Shown here in pieces: positions 1-7,842 of a stretch of 51,783 nucleotides of DNA. Every line of letters starts with the position of its first letter. Position 1 is the first letter of the stretch. The DNA comes from Variovorax gracilis (GTDB taxonomy: Bacteria; Pseudomonadota; Gammaproteobacteria; Burkholderiales; Burkholderiaceae_C), in assembly GCF_030317115.1 (NCBI RefSeq), contig NZ_JASZYF010000035.1, positions 1 through 51,783 of the forward strand. The letters run 5' to 3'. Both the position numbers and the translations under genes were made by a program. The notes under the pieces are model-generated. The model was not told the origin of the DNA and ran no database searches. It worked only from the letters and a program-made list of their open reading frames with translations.

Positions 1-46
1 TGAACTCGTCCGTGTATTGGCGCTTCGGCAACTTGCCATCTCTCAT
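1..46 (-). CDS. Start of an IS3-type OrfA transposase, cut by window edge
   Basis: An ATG on the minus strand is preceded by GGAGA at a workable distance and opens a frame reading MRDGKLPKRQYTDEF to the window edge. The KRQYTDEF pattern is the usual beginning of IS3-family OrfA helix-turn-helix proteins (RxYTxEFK). Only 15 residues are visible, so family and intactness cannot be judged. It adds to the run of mobile-element debris at this end. Confidence 0.5.
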   Translation of the reverse strand, partial: MRDGKLPKRQYTDEF

Positions 47-107
47 TTCATTTTCTCCGTACTCCAGAAGTTACCAACTTCTTGCTGTACGTGAAATCGA
101 GGCAGGG

Positions 108-742
108 TCAATGTCCCTTGCAATAGTCGAAGACGCTTTGGCTCATGAAAGCGCTGTCGTTGTCCGAGTCCACGCCGAGCATCGCAAACGGCAGGTCGGC
201 AGTGACCTTCTCAAATGCCTCGCGATCACCAGCATCTGGTCGCGCACCCGCATGGCCACGCACTCGGTCCAGCCAGTCGGAGAACGTACGTACCGGGATG
301 CTGCGTCGAATCGCCGAACCCACACCTTTGCGGCGCTTGCGTTGCCCATCGATGTGCGAACGCGCCTCAGCCAGCACGCGATCGATCGTCGCAGCGCTGA
401 CCTGCAGGACCTAGGTCTTCACAGCAGGATCAAGGTCAAGATGTCCGTGCCGTTCCATGGCATCGACCAGCACCGCGATCAGAGCCTTCAGGCGTTTACC
501 GCAAACCCGATCAGCCGCTTCCCACAGGACCGTCAAGGGCTGGCGCACCACCTCGTCGTAAAGACGGTTGCAGGCGCGCACCACCTTCCCAACAGCCGTC
601 GGCTCTCGCAGCACTCGGATCGCGTGCTGCGGTGATAGCGGGTCAGGGCCACGAACTCGTCCAGGATCTTGATCCGCTCGCCGTACGACGCGCTGCGATA
701 CCGTACCCGCAGCGTCCCGAGCAACTCCTTGCGTGTCGTCAT
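108..742 (-). pseudogene. Decayed integrase-type (rve/DDE) IS transposase
   Basis: The pieces of a transposase of the integrase-core type lie in order on the minus strand. The N-terminus (MTTRKELLGTLRVRYRSAS) starts at 742. After a frameshift near 610-640 the reading continues through RLYDEVVRQPLTVLWEAADR to DPAVKT. An in-frame TAG at about 411-413 follows, and the same frame resumes with the segment containing LAEARSHIDGQRKRR. An internal deletion near 275 joins TFSDW to material ending in GVDSDNDSAFMSQ, the DSDN part of the catalytic core; a piece of the missing stretch (TGWTECVAMRVRDQM) survives in another frame. The C-terminal third is gone. With a frameshift, a stop and two truncations it cannot be active. 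Confidence 0.72.
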
Positions 743-760
743 GATGATTTGCCTCGTCAC

Positions 761-1122
761 GTTGTTCTGCTCCCGCCCGACAATCCGACGGGTAGCAAAT
801 TACGTGAGGCAACAGGTCAGCACCGGTAGCAGTTCTGATGAGTCAATGCGCCGCTCAAGATAATTGACGTTGAGCGCTCGAAGTAGTTGACGCCGGGCAC
901 GGGGAGCAGCTCGGCACCGGCCAGCGGCGCGTGCAGGGGTCAAGAGCCTAGAACGCCTCACCCCTAGCCACCTGCGCAACGGCAAGATCGTCCGCAGCAA
1001 GTCTTCAAATTCCGGTACCCGCATGCACTCTTGCCTTCACTGGTGCGCGGTCGCCGCAGGGGCGCCCCTTAGTGATGGCTCAGGAAGAAACGCCCGCGCG
1101 ATCGGCAGGCAGGGCGCGGCGG
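761..1122. other. Stretch without a recognisable gene
   Basis: No frame on either strand gives a convincing protein. The part next to the transposase remnant (about 761-835) is probably the outer end of that element. The remainder looks like non-coding or fully decayed sequence. Confidence 0.4.
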
Positions 1123-1505
1123 TCATCGGGTGACACCGCTCTTGCTGAGCGCGTGCAGCCGGGCCGGCAGCTCGCCGGCCAGTTCCCGCGCGAGATACCC
1201 CAAGGGCCGTGCGAGCGAGCCAATGCGGCGCCGGTGCTGGCGTGGGCCACGACCCCCCATGCACATGCCGCGACCGGCGGCAATCCACGTGCTGCCAGGC
1301 CGCCGATCAGTCCTGCCAGGGTGTCTCCAGAGCCAGACGTCGCCAGAGCATCCCGAGCGCGTCGAGGGCACCCTGATCGAGCGCTGGATTCCAGAAATGC
1401 TCGAGAAATCGCCGAGCACGCCAGGGGGTCCAAAGCCCCGTCAGCCGTACGAATGCCTGGCACCGCAAAGAACGCGGGAGCTGCGAAGTGCTCCAACGAG
1501 GTCAC
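1123..1505 (-). pseudogene. nnrD: Remnant of ADP-dependent NAD(P)H-hydrate dehydratase
   Basis: The 3' part of a carbohydrate-kinase-type NAD(P)H-hydrate dehydratase, the repair enzyme that dehydrates damaged (S)-NAD(P)HX in the cytoplasm. The signature SGSGDTLAGLIGGLAARGL, which carries the catalytic aspartate region of this family, is clear and is followed by the typical AACAWGVVAHASTGAAL helix. The frame then shifts near 1230-1250, and the expected end (PLGYLARELAGELPARLHAL) continues in another minus frame to a stop at 1123. The N-terminal two thirds are absent. With a truncation and a frameshift it is a pseudogene, presumably a chromosomal gene destroyed when mobile elements rearranged this border. 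Confidence 0.6.
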
Positions 1506-1580
1506 GCGAGCGCCGAAGCTAGCCTCGGTACGACTGGGAGCAGCGGCCGCAACTGATTTCCGAGTTCAAGCCGGGTCTGC

Positions 1581-1799
1581 TCATTGACCGCTACGTGGCT
1601 TTGTCAGCGGGTTGCTCATCTGCTGCAACCATCCATCGGTCCAGAAATCGATGACCTGCTTCTCGAATTCGGCCTGCATCGCAGAAGCTTGGCGTTGCAT
1701 CTTGCTCGCTGCCATGCCATGGGCAGTGCTCATCATCTGGTTGGCGGTACTGAGCCACATGCTCATGAACGGGTTGCTTGTCATCCAGGGATTGGTCAT
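1581..1799 (-). CDS. Small amphipathic protein, possibly PHB-associated
   Basis: A 72-residue protein rich in Met, Gln and Ala (opening MTNPWMTSNPFMSMWLSTAN) with an amphipathic middle and a Trp-rich end. The start is supported by AAGGAA nine bases upstream of ATG. It has no signal peptide, no clear membrane helix and no catalytic motif. Its size and composition recall small phasin-like granule proteins, and it lies downstream, on the same strand, of a PHB-depolymerase-type esterase. Both points are suggestive only and the function is unknown. It could also be an unrelated small conserved protein. Confidence 0.5.
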   Translation of the reverse strand: MTNPWMTSNPFMSMWLSTANQMMSTAHGMAASKMQRQASAMQAEFEKQVIDFWTDGWLQQMSNPLTKPRSGQ

Positions 1800-2111
1800 C
1801 GAATTTCCTTGGTTGATGAAAGGTGAGACTTCGATCCACCACTTCCCTCAAACCGTAGGACAAGCGCCGCATCCCCTGTCGCCAAACACTGCGGCGCTGG
1901 ATTGACTTGGAGGGCGAGCGGGACTCCCTGTCGGACCGAATCCCTTCGTCAAGGTCCTGCTTGAAATGGGGAAGGACCCCGTATCGTCGTCCCGGCTGTT
2001 AAAGAAGGCGCACATGTGGAACGATTCAACCGTGTACCAGCCAGGAAAAGGGTGTTGTCCATGTCCGGGCCTTTGCAAGTTGAGCCCATTGTGGTTCCGA
2101 AAGCGCCATGC
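1800..2111. other. Intergenic, nothing recognised
   Basis: No supported gene lies between the small protein and the esterase. Short frames here are composition artefacts. Confidence 0.4.
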
Positions 2112-3311
2112 CTATCCAGCGCGACGAGGATGGGCGAGAAAGAACCGCAGCATCTCGGCGCTCGCATCAGCACCGGCGGGGTTGGTGTAGCTTCCTCGCG
2201 AGCTACCGCCCGACCAGGCGTGTCCCGCGTTGTGCAGCTGCCAATATTCGGCAGTGCTTCGCCCGGCTTCGTCCGCGTAGACCGTGCGGGTGTAGCGTTG
2301 CCCCTTGCCGGAATGCCCCTCCGCGGTACGCGCGGACGGCATCCTTCCAGTGGCCTGCCCAGTCGCGAGGCGGGCCGCTTCGATGATTGCAGCGCCATTG
2401 CTCACGTGAACCGTGGCATCCGCATCGCCATGGAAGACGATGGTGGGCGGAACCGAACTGCTGGCCCCTCCGGTGGGCGTCGTGGCGCCGCCACTGCGCA
2501 TTGCGGAAAGTGCGGTCATCACATCGGTGGCTGAACCGCTGGGCAAGCCCGAGTGGACGCCGACTGCGGCGAAGACGTCCGGATAGCAGCGCCCGACGAC
2601 GTCCGCCATGGCCCCCCCCGCAGACAGTCCGGCTACGTAGACGCGCGCCGCGTCAACGTGATGCTCAGCCGCGATCGATTGGGCCAGGGCTGCCAGGACT
2701 GCGGGCTCGCCCCGTCCGCGCTGCTGATGTTGCGGCTTGAACCAGTTCCAGCATTTCTGTGCGTTGGCATGCTGGGTCTGCTCCGGATAAAGCACGACGA
2801 CCCCCAGGTCGCGAGCCAAGGCATTCATCTGGGTGCCCGCCGCGAAGTCGGCAGCGCCTTGCGTGCACCCGTGCAGCATCATCACCATGGGGCGTGGCGC
2901 GACTGCGGTGCCGGTTGCGGCAGGCGGCACATAGAGCTTGTACGCCAGCGTGCGCCCTTGGTGCGTGAAGCTGCCATCGATCCACCGTTCCTCGTGAGGG
3001 CTATCAATTTCGACCGAATGCGGGTCGACCTTTTCTTCCACCGCGACGCCGGACTGGCTGTCAGGCAGGGTCTCCTCCACGATCTCGGGAGGCGCGTCGA
3101 TCACGCGAGTCAGACCGTCGAGTACCAAGGCTTCGCCCGACGGCATAGAGCCGCGAGGAGTGGGCGGAGGTGTCGCGGGGTCGCTGACACCGAACACTTC
3201 GGAAGCGCCTCCCCGCAGGGCGCGCTGGATCGCTTGCGTCGCCTCCTGGAGTTGCCCATTTCGGGTCAATTCAGTCGCCTTGATCATCAGTTGTTGGAGC
3301 AAATCGTTCAT
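2112..3311 (-). CDS. PHB depolymerase-family esterase (LpqC type)
   Basis: A 399-residue alpha/beta hydrolase of the polyhydroxybutyrate depolymerase/feruloyl esterase group. Visible are the oxyanion-hole stretch MMLHGCTQ (about 144-151), the lipase box GLSAGG with nucleophile near Ser230, the acid-bearing FHGDADATVHV (about 293-303) and the catalytic histidine in NAGHAWSGG near 367. The first 110 residues are a variable Pro/Glu-rich extension, and there is no obvious signal peptide, so an intracellular or granule-bound role is likely. It starts 17 nt downstream of the CopG-type regulator gene on the same strand, and the two probably form an operon. Whether it cleaves PHB, a short-chain ester or something else cannot be told. 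Confidence 0.85.
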   Translation of the reverse strand: MNDLLQQLMIKATELTRNGQLQEATQAIQRALRGGASEVFGVSDPATPPPTPRGSMPSGEALVLDGLTRVIDAPPEIVEETLPDSQSGVAVEEKVDPHSVEIDSPHEERWIDGSFTHQGRTLAYKLYVPPAATGTAVAPRPMVMMLHGCTQGAADFAAGTQMNALARDLGVVVLYPEQTQHANAQKCWNWFKPQHQQRGRGEPAVLAALAQSIAAEHHVDAARVYVAGLSAGGAMADVVGRCYPDVFAAVGVHSGLPSGSATDVMTALSAMRSGGATTPTGGASSSVPPTIVFHGDADATVHVSNGAAIIEAARLATGQATGRMPSARTAEGHSGKGQRYTRTVYADEAGRSTAEYWQLHNAGHAWSGGSSRGSYTNPAGADASAEMLRFFLAHPRRAG

Positions 3312-3328
3312 GAGGTTCTTTCGTGGGT

Positions 3329-3754
3329 TTAGTGAATTCGTCCGGCGAGCGCAGTCTTGACAGCGCTGCTTGCCTGCAGCGCTCCGAGCACAGTGATGGA
3401 TTCGATGGCAGCCAAGGCCAATTCGGGGGTCACGTCGTGACTGAAACTCGCGAGACCGAGCACGCGGATCTGCAACTTCTGTCCCGAAGCTCGTGCCGCT
3501 TCTAGATCGGCCGCGGAGAAGTGTTGGAGGCCGAGCACCAGCAGCTTTCTGGCGACTGCCTGCTTGAGGGCATCGCCGTGTGTGGCCAACTGGTTGCGAA
3601 TGGCGGTGCGGATGAAATCTGTCCGATTCGCGTAGAAGCTCTCGGCGACCAGGAGGTCGATGTGACCCAGATCGACAAAGCCCAAGTTGATGGTGATCTT
3701 TTCGGAGTCGGCCACCTTAGAGGTGGGAAGCCGAATAACAGTGTTTGAAGTCAT
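3329..3754 (-). CDS. CopG-type ribbon-helix-helix regulator
   Basis: A 141-residue protein with a short N-terminal beta strand (EKITINLGFVDLGHIDLLV) followed by helices including ANRTDFIRTAIRNQLATHG, the pattern of a ribbon-helix-helix DNA-binding domain. A helical tail of about 80 residues follows. These proteins bind palindromic operators as dimers. A perfect 17-bp inverted repeat lies 4 bp upstream of the start codon and contains the likely ribosome site, which suggests autoregulation. The adjacent esterase gene is probably co-transcribed. The PHB esterase context suggests, but does not prove, a role in polymer metabolism. Confidence 0.72.
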   Translation of the reverse strand: MTSNTVIRLPTSKVADSEKITINLGFVDLGHIDLLVAESFYANRTDFIRTAIRNQLATHGDALKQAVARKLLVLGLQHFSAADLEAARASGQKLQIRVLGLASFSHDVTPELALAAIESITVLGALQASSAVKTALAGRIH

Positions 3755-3758
3755 GTCG

Positions 3759-3796
3759 CCATCCTAGCACCATCCGGTGGGATGGTGCTAGGATGG
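3759..3796. promoter_or_regulatory. Perfect 17-bp inverted repeat at regulator start
   Basis: CCATCCTAGCACCATCC at 3759-3775 is repeated perfectly in reverse complement at 3780-3796 around a 4-nt loop. Its edge is 4 nt from the CopG-type gene's ATG (3752-3754), and the AGGA that would act as ribosome site lies inside the near arm. It could be a protein operator, an RNA hairpin masking the ribosome site, or both. A terminator role is less likely because no good T run follows on either strand. Confidence 0.7.
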
Positions 3797-4164
3797 TTTG
3801 TTGCCTGAATGCCTAATTTCGGCAGCCGCATGCAAGCACGTAGAGACTGCAACCTTCGCGAAAGCGGCGCCGATTTGCCGGACGCTGAAAATGAGCGCAC
3901 CGCGTCGCCGGGCGGTACGCGTCCTTTCGCTCGCGCTGAACCGTGCCTCAGTTGCTGCTGTTGCAGGTGGTCTGTGCCCGCGTCGCGCGTCCGGCATGCA
4001 AAGGCGCCGGCCATGGAACCCCGCCCGCTGCCCGACATTGGCGGCCTTCCATAAATGCCCACCCGTTGCCGTACGCGTTCGGCGCGAGCACACGAAGTAG
4101 GAAGGCGCCGATATACACGCTCAATCCTCGATGTAATAAAGGCAACGCACTCAGGGCCACCACC
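3797..4164. other. Intergenic region between divergent genes
   Basis: The minus-strand regulator/esterase pair and the plus-strand zinc-ribbon gene diverge here, so promoters for both directions must lie in or near it. I could not pick out a convincing -35/-10 pair, and no gene is supported. Confidence 0.4.
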
Positions 4165-5040
4165 ATGTCTACCGTTTGTGAACGTTGCGGAGGAAGCAAC
4201 CGCGCAACCGCGATGTTCTGTATCGGGTGCGCGGGGAAGCTACCTGGATTCGCGGCTTCCGGCCCGTCCGCACTCGAGCAGATGAAGGCGTTGTCGACGC
4301 GATCGCGCGGCACTGCATCCACTGCCGAGACGGAACCAGATGGCGCCCAGGAACTCGTGCTGCCATCCGACACCAAGGCGTTCTGGTTGCAACTCGGAGC
4401 GCTCGGCGTCGCCATGTCGATCGGCTTCATGGGCTGGTTCTTGCACGCGACGGGCAAGCTTTCCGCCCACGCGGGCGGAAAGCTGGTGCAGTTGCCCGAA
4501 GCCACCGCGCCACAGCGAACAGCCAAAGAGTTCGCGTCGCCGTCTCAACCATGGCCTACGGTCACCTTCGGACGATCAGCGCCGCCTCCAGTTCAAGCGT
4601 CAGGTCCCGCGCCGGAGCCCAGAGCTGCGATCGCTTCGCTGCCCGATGCTCCGATCGGCAACTTCCGCGTGCCGCTCGCCAAGCCCGCGGCGGCGATGGC
4701 CGGCGTCGCTTCGCCGCGCGAATCGAGCCCCGATCCCCAGATTCAGGCCGTGGCGAATTTCTATCGGGCGTTGTCCGCGGCGGATGGCAGGACGGCAGCT
4801 GCATTCGTCGTCCCTGCGAAGCGCGGCCTCGGCCCGTTCAACGAGGCCAATATCTCAAGGTTCTATGGCTCGTTCGAACGGCCGCTCCTCATTCGGTCGA
4901 TACGCTCGATCGATGCCAGCGTGGTCGAGGCAAAGTACAGCTATCGAGTTTCCAGGACGACGTGCGAGGGGACTGCGATTGTTGAAACCGAGCGGGTCGG
5001 CCAGGAAACCTTGATACGGCGCATTCGCGCCAACTGCTAG
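4165..5040 (+). CDS. Zinc-ribbon membrane-anchored protein of unknown function
   Basis: A 291-residue protein. It opens with a one-ribbon zinc finger (CERCGG near residues 5-10 and CIGC near 19-22, i.e. CxxC...CxxC), then a polar linker and one hydrophobic segment (LGALGVAMSIGFMGWFLHA, about 77-95). A long Pro/Ala-rich linker leads to a C-terminal domain of about 95 residues (from QIQAVANFYRALSAADG) that resembles a small NTF2-like or periplasmic stress domain. The topology fits a cytoplasmic ribbon with the C-terminal domain in the periplasm. ATG at 4165 is chosen because the upstream frame is low-quality and the zinc ribbon begins right there. No pathway can be assigned. Confidence 0.65.
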   Translation: MSTVCERCGGSNRATAMFCIGCAGKLPGFAASGPSALEQMKALSTRSRGTASTAETEPDGAQELVLPSDTKAFWLQLGALGVAMSIGFMGWFLHATGKLSAHAGGKLVQLPEATAPQRTAKEFASPSQPWPTVTFGRSAPPPVQASGPAPEPRAAIASLPDAPIGNFRVPLAKPAAAMAGVASPRESSPDPQIQAVANFYRALSAADGRTAAAFVVPAKRGLGPFNEANISRFYGSFERPLLIRSIRSIDASVVEAKYSYRVSRTTCEGTAIVETERVGQETLIRRIRANC

Positions 5041-5110
5041 GCTGCGCGGGCGACTGCACGACATTGCATGATTGATCGGTCGATCTGCACGCAACTCGAA
5101 GGAGAACGAA

Positions 5111-5356
5111 ATGTCCGAACAGTACCGTCGCTTAGCCGTTTTTGTCGACAACCCCGGCGAGGGAAATTTTGTGTGGATCGTGCTCGAGAGCACTGGCGAT
5201 CCCGCTGTCTGGCTTGATTTGGAAACGGGCAGTGACTCCTATCCCTCTTGGATCGAAGCCTTCGACGCAGGCAACGACGCATTGCTCGCCTACGTCGACG
5301 ACGAAAATCTAGGACCGATCGGAGAGGCACTCGGAGAAGGCGATGAGGATGCCTGA
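5111..5356 (+). CDS. Small acidic hypothetical protein
   Basis: An 81-residue acidic protein (ends GEALGEGDEDA) with a clear AAGGAG ribosome site eight bases before ATG. Strands and aromatic residues in the centre (EGNFVWIVLESTGDPAVWLD) suggest a small compact beta-rich fold. It lies 70 nt after the zinc-ribbon gene in the same direction and may be co-transcribed. No family is recognised. Confidence 0.6.
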   Translation: MSEQYRRLAVFVDNPGEGNFVWIVLESTGDPAVWLDLETGSDSYPSWIEAFDAGNDALLAYVDDENLGPIGEALGEGDEDA

Positions 5357-5767
5357 GCGGGGCGCCCAGACATCCGCTGGTCCGTCCTGCTAGCAGCCCC
5401 CTTGTCAACCTGATGCCACTATCTGGCGATCAGGGCGGTCCTCCTTTTGACCAGCATTGCGGCGACCGCTGTTCTGCACCTCGTCCTTCACCAATACAGT
5501 TCGCGCTTGGTCCGACTCGGGGTAGCCGCATCTTTTGCGCAGATTGACACGGTGTCGCGATATTTTCCCTGCGAGTTCAACAAGGTGCTCGGAGGGTCGG
5601 TCGACGTCAGGACGCGGTCGGCAAATACTTGTCGCGCTTGGATCTTCTGAGGGCACCGTGTCAATTTTCATCAAAGATACGACGACCCCAAGTCGCGATT
5701 TCCTTCGGAAGAAGCGGGGGGCTTTATTCGCGAGCGTAGGGTTCTGCATCGTCCCTGCAACGCCTGT
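5357..5767. other. Intergenic, nothing recognised
   Basis: No frame is supported. The open frames on both strands lack ribosome sites and protein-like composition. A convergent boundary lies here, between the small acidic gene and the broken membrane-protein gene. Confidence 0.4.
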
Positions 5768-6262
5768 CTACTTAAGCAATTCCGGCAACAACGTGGTTGA
5801 CCAAAGCAAACCGAAGACGTCGCCTCCAGCAATGCTCGCGATGGGCACTTTGCTCGGTCTATTCCCGAGTTCATGAAAAAATCTTACGAACAGAATTCCT
5901 TCCAGTTCCATTCCGCGCCTTTCGCAGATGGCCTCGTGCCTGGCTATCTCCGTGGACACCCAGATCGCGACGATTGAGTTGAAGATTCCGACCAGCGGGA
6001 CAACGAAGTGAAGGGCTGTCAGAAGGTCGGATGAAAGTTGAGTTTGCTATCGGCTGAATAGGATGCGGCCAGCGCAGTGGCGAGCAAAGTGTTTAGTGTC
6101 AAGAAGACACCATAGCTGACCCAGGTCGTCTGAGCCAAGGTGTGGAAGCTTGTGACCAACTGCTGGTGCTCCATTCGCGCGTCAAGACTCAGTTGCTCGT
6201 TAAGCCTTTGAAGTTGACCCGATTTCGCGGACACCCGATCCTTACGGAAGAAGGAGTCCGAT

Positions 6263-6586
6263 ATGCCTACACCAAAGCCTCCGTACCCGGCGGAGTTCCG
6301 CCGACAGATGGTCGAACTGGTCCAGGCGGGCCGCACGCCGTCACAGCTCGCGCGTGAGTTCGGCTGCACTGCCCAAAGCATCTCCACTTGGGTGGCGCAA
6401 GCCGCCGCGGACAGCGGCAAGCCCGCACGTGGGAAGGACGTCTTGAGCAGCGCTGAGCGCGAGGAACTCGTGCGGCTGCGCCGAGAAAACCGACAGCTCA
6501 AGCAGGAGCGGGACATCTTGGCAAAGGCTACGGCCTGGTTCGCCGGCAAAGGCGAGAAGACATCCATCGGGTCTACGAACTCGTGA
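6263..6586 (+). CDS. IS3-family transposase OrfA
   Basis: A 107-residue DNA-binding subunit. The helix-turn-helix lies at about residues 8-45 (AEFRRQMVELVQAGRTPSQL then CTAQSISTWV), followed by a leucine-zipper-like helix (EREELVRLRRENRQLKQERD, about 68-87) typical of OrfA dimerisation. A good ribosome site (AAGGAG, 6 nt spacing) precedes ATG 6263. It overlaps orfB in the -1 frame, the arrangement that in this family yields an OrfAB fusion transposase by programmed frameshifting. Confidence 0.9.
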   Translation: MPTPKPPYPAEFRRQMVELVQAGRTPSQLAREFGCTAQSISTWVAQAAADSGKPARGKDVLSSAEREELVRLRRENRQLKQERDILAKATAWFAGKGEKTSIGSTNS

Positions 6587-7464
6587 GTGCGAACCAGGCC
6601 AAGGTTCCAGTGCATACGATGTGCCGCGTGCTCAAGGTCTCTGCGAGTGGCTACTACGCGTGGGTCGACCGACCGCCGTCGAGGCGTTCGATCGACGACG
6701 CGGTGCTGGTGGAACGAATCCGAGCAATCCACGCCGAGTCCGACGCCACCTACGGCATGCCACGTGTGCGCGCCGAACTGATCGACCAGGGGACACGGGT
6801 CAGCGGCAAACGCGTGGCTCGGCTGATGCGTGTGAACGCCATTCGAGGCATCAGTCGGCGTCGTGGCTTCATCGTGACCACGCGACGCGACGAGCGGCAA
6901 CGCCCTGCGCCTGATCTGGTCAAGCGTGAGTTCATTGCCTGCGGCCCTAACGAGCTGTGGGTCGCTGACATGACCTACGTGCCCACTTGGGCGGGGTTCA
7001 TCTTCCTGGCCATCGTGCTGGATGTATGGAGCCGGCGTGTCGTGGGTTGGGCGATCGGCGAGCAGATGACCGCCGATCTGGTGCTGGCGGCGCTGAACAT
7101 GGCGCTGCAACAGCGCAAGCCCGAAGGCGTGATCCATCACAGCGACCAGGGCAGCCAATACACCAGCATCGCCTTCGGCGAACGGTGCAAGAAGATGGGC
7201 GTGCGCCCGTCGATGGGTACCGTGGGCGACGCCTACGACAACGCGATGGCGGAAAGCTTCTTCGCCACGCTCGAATGCGAACTGATCGACCGGCGCAGTT
7301 GGCAGACCAAGACCGAGGCCCGGCTGGCGTTGTTCACGTACATCGAGGGCTGGTACAACCCGCGCCGGCGTCACAGCGCACTCGGACAGATCTCGCCGGC
7401 AACGTTTGAAAGGAAACACCACGACGCAAGTCCAAGCAGCCGTCTCGCCTCGAACTCGACTTGA
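6583..7464 (+). CDS. IS3-family transposase OrfB (DDE integrase core)
   Basis: A 293-residue catalytic subunit. The GTG start at 6583 overlaps the orfA stop. An N-terminal HTH_21-like region (VLKVSASGYYAWVDRPP) precedes the rve core with D in WVADMTYVPTW, D in IHHSDQGSQYTS and E in NAMAESFFATLECE, and the C-terminal YNPRRRHSALG typical of the family. In the -1 frame the reading extends upstream of the GTG (DIHRVYELVSANQ), consistent with production as an OrfAB fusion. All catalytic residues are present and no stop or frameshift is seen. Confidence 0.92.
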   Translation: MSANQAKVPVHTMCRVLKVSASGYYAWVDRPPSRRSIDDAVLVERIRAIHAESDATYGMPRVRAELIDQGTRVSGKRVARLMRVNAIRGISRRRGFIVTTRRDERQRPAPDLVKREFIACGPNELWVADMTYVPTWAGFIFLAIVLDVWSRRVVGWAIGEQMTADLVLAALNMALQQRKPEGVIHHSDQGSQYTSIAFGERCKKMGVRPSMGTVGDAYDNAMAESFFATLECELIDRRSWQTKTEARLALFTYIEGWYNPRRRHSALGQISPATFERKHHDASPSSRLASNST

Positions 7465-7842
7465 CCACCGTCGGCGTCTGCGTGGCATGCGCCACGCCGC
7501 CGGTGGACAAGTCTTCGCTGCCAATCAATTCGACTTGAGAATCAAGTCCCACCCCGTCCGCGCAACAGGGTCAAGTCCACTTTGCGTGTCTTCAAATCGA
7601 TAGGTGAGGTCATCTTGGGTCACCCCGTGACTTTTGATTGAAATCTGGCGGTTAAGATCAAAGTCAACCAGATCCGACTCGATCATTTGACTTCTGCTCC
7701 CTGATGCCGGTTTCGAGAATCGCCCCTTGATCTTGCCTTCGCCGTTGGAGGAATCTGCCTGGCTCAGCGCGCACCACCCGTGCAAACAACAGGGGATCGG
7801 TCCCACTTGGCGACTCGCCGGGGCCGCCCGCGGCTCCGCAAT

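Larger units (their letters stand above)
6215..7573 (+). mobile_element. IS3-family insertion sequence, 1359 bp, apparently intact
   Basis: The ends are TGACCC at 6215 and GGGTCA at 7573. Over the terminal 18 bp the inverted repeats match except at three positions. The 3-bp direct repeat AGT at 6212-6214 and 7574-7576 is the target duplication, the size expected for IS3. It carries overlapping orfA and orfB with all catalytic residues and sits inside the minus-strand membrane-protein gene. With intact ends, genes and target repeat, it looks like a fairly recent insertion. Confidence 0.9.
5768..7686 (-). pseudogene. Two-helix membrane protein gene split by an IS3 element
   Basis: The 5' part starts at ATG 7686 (GGGAG ten bases upstream) and reads MIESDLVDFDLNRQ to FEDTQSG at 7576. 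The IS3 element then intervenes. On its far side the frame resumes exactly with LQRLNEQLSLDAR and a membrane helix (WVSYGVFLTLNTLLATALAA). A 1-nt frameshift near 6025-6050 follows. The other frame then gives a second helix (LHFVVPLVGIFNSIVAIWV), a charged helix (EIARHEAICERRGMELEG) and a stop at 5768. Removing the element and one target copy restores the frame, so the insertion is certain. The original protein was about 185 residues: cytoplasmic coil, two membrane helices, cytoplasmic tail. The family is not identified; it superficially resembles small SLATT- or RipA-like membrane proteins. Confidence 0.75.

Noticed and set aside
3759..3796. The inverted repeat as a rho-independent terminator
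   Set aside because: No run of T follows on either strand, and it lies just upstream of a start codon.
6019..7524. Minus-strand frame of about 500 codons opposite the IS3 transposase
   Set aside because: Most is the shadow of the transposase. Only its last 60 or so residues, outside the IS, belong to a real gene and are listed with the broken membrane protein.
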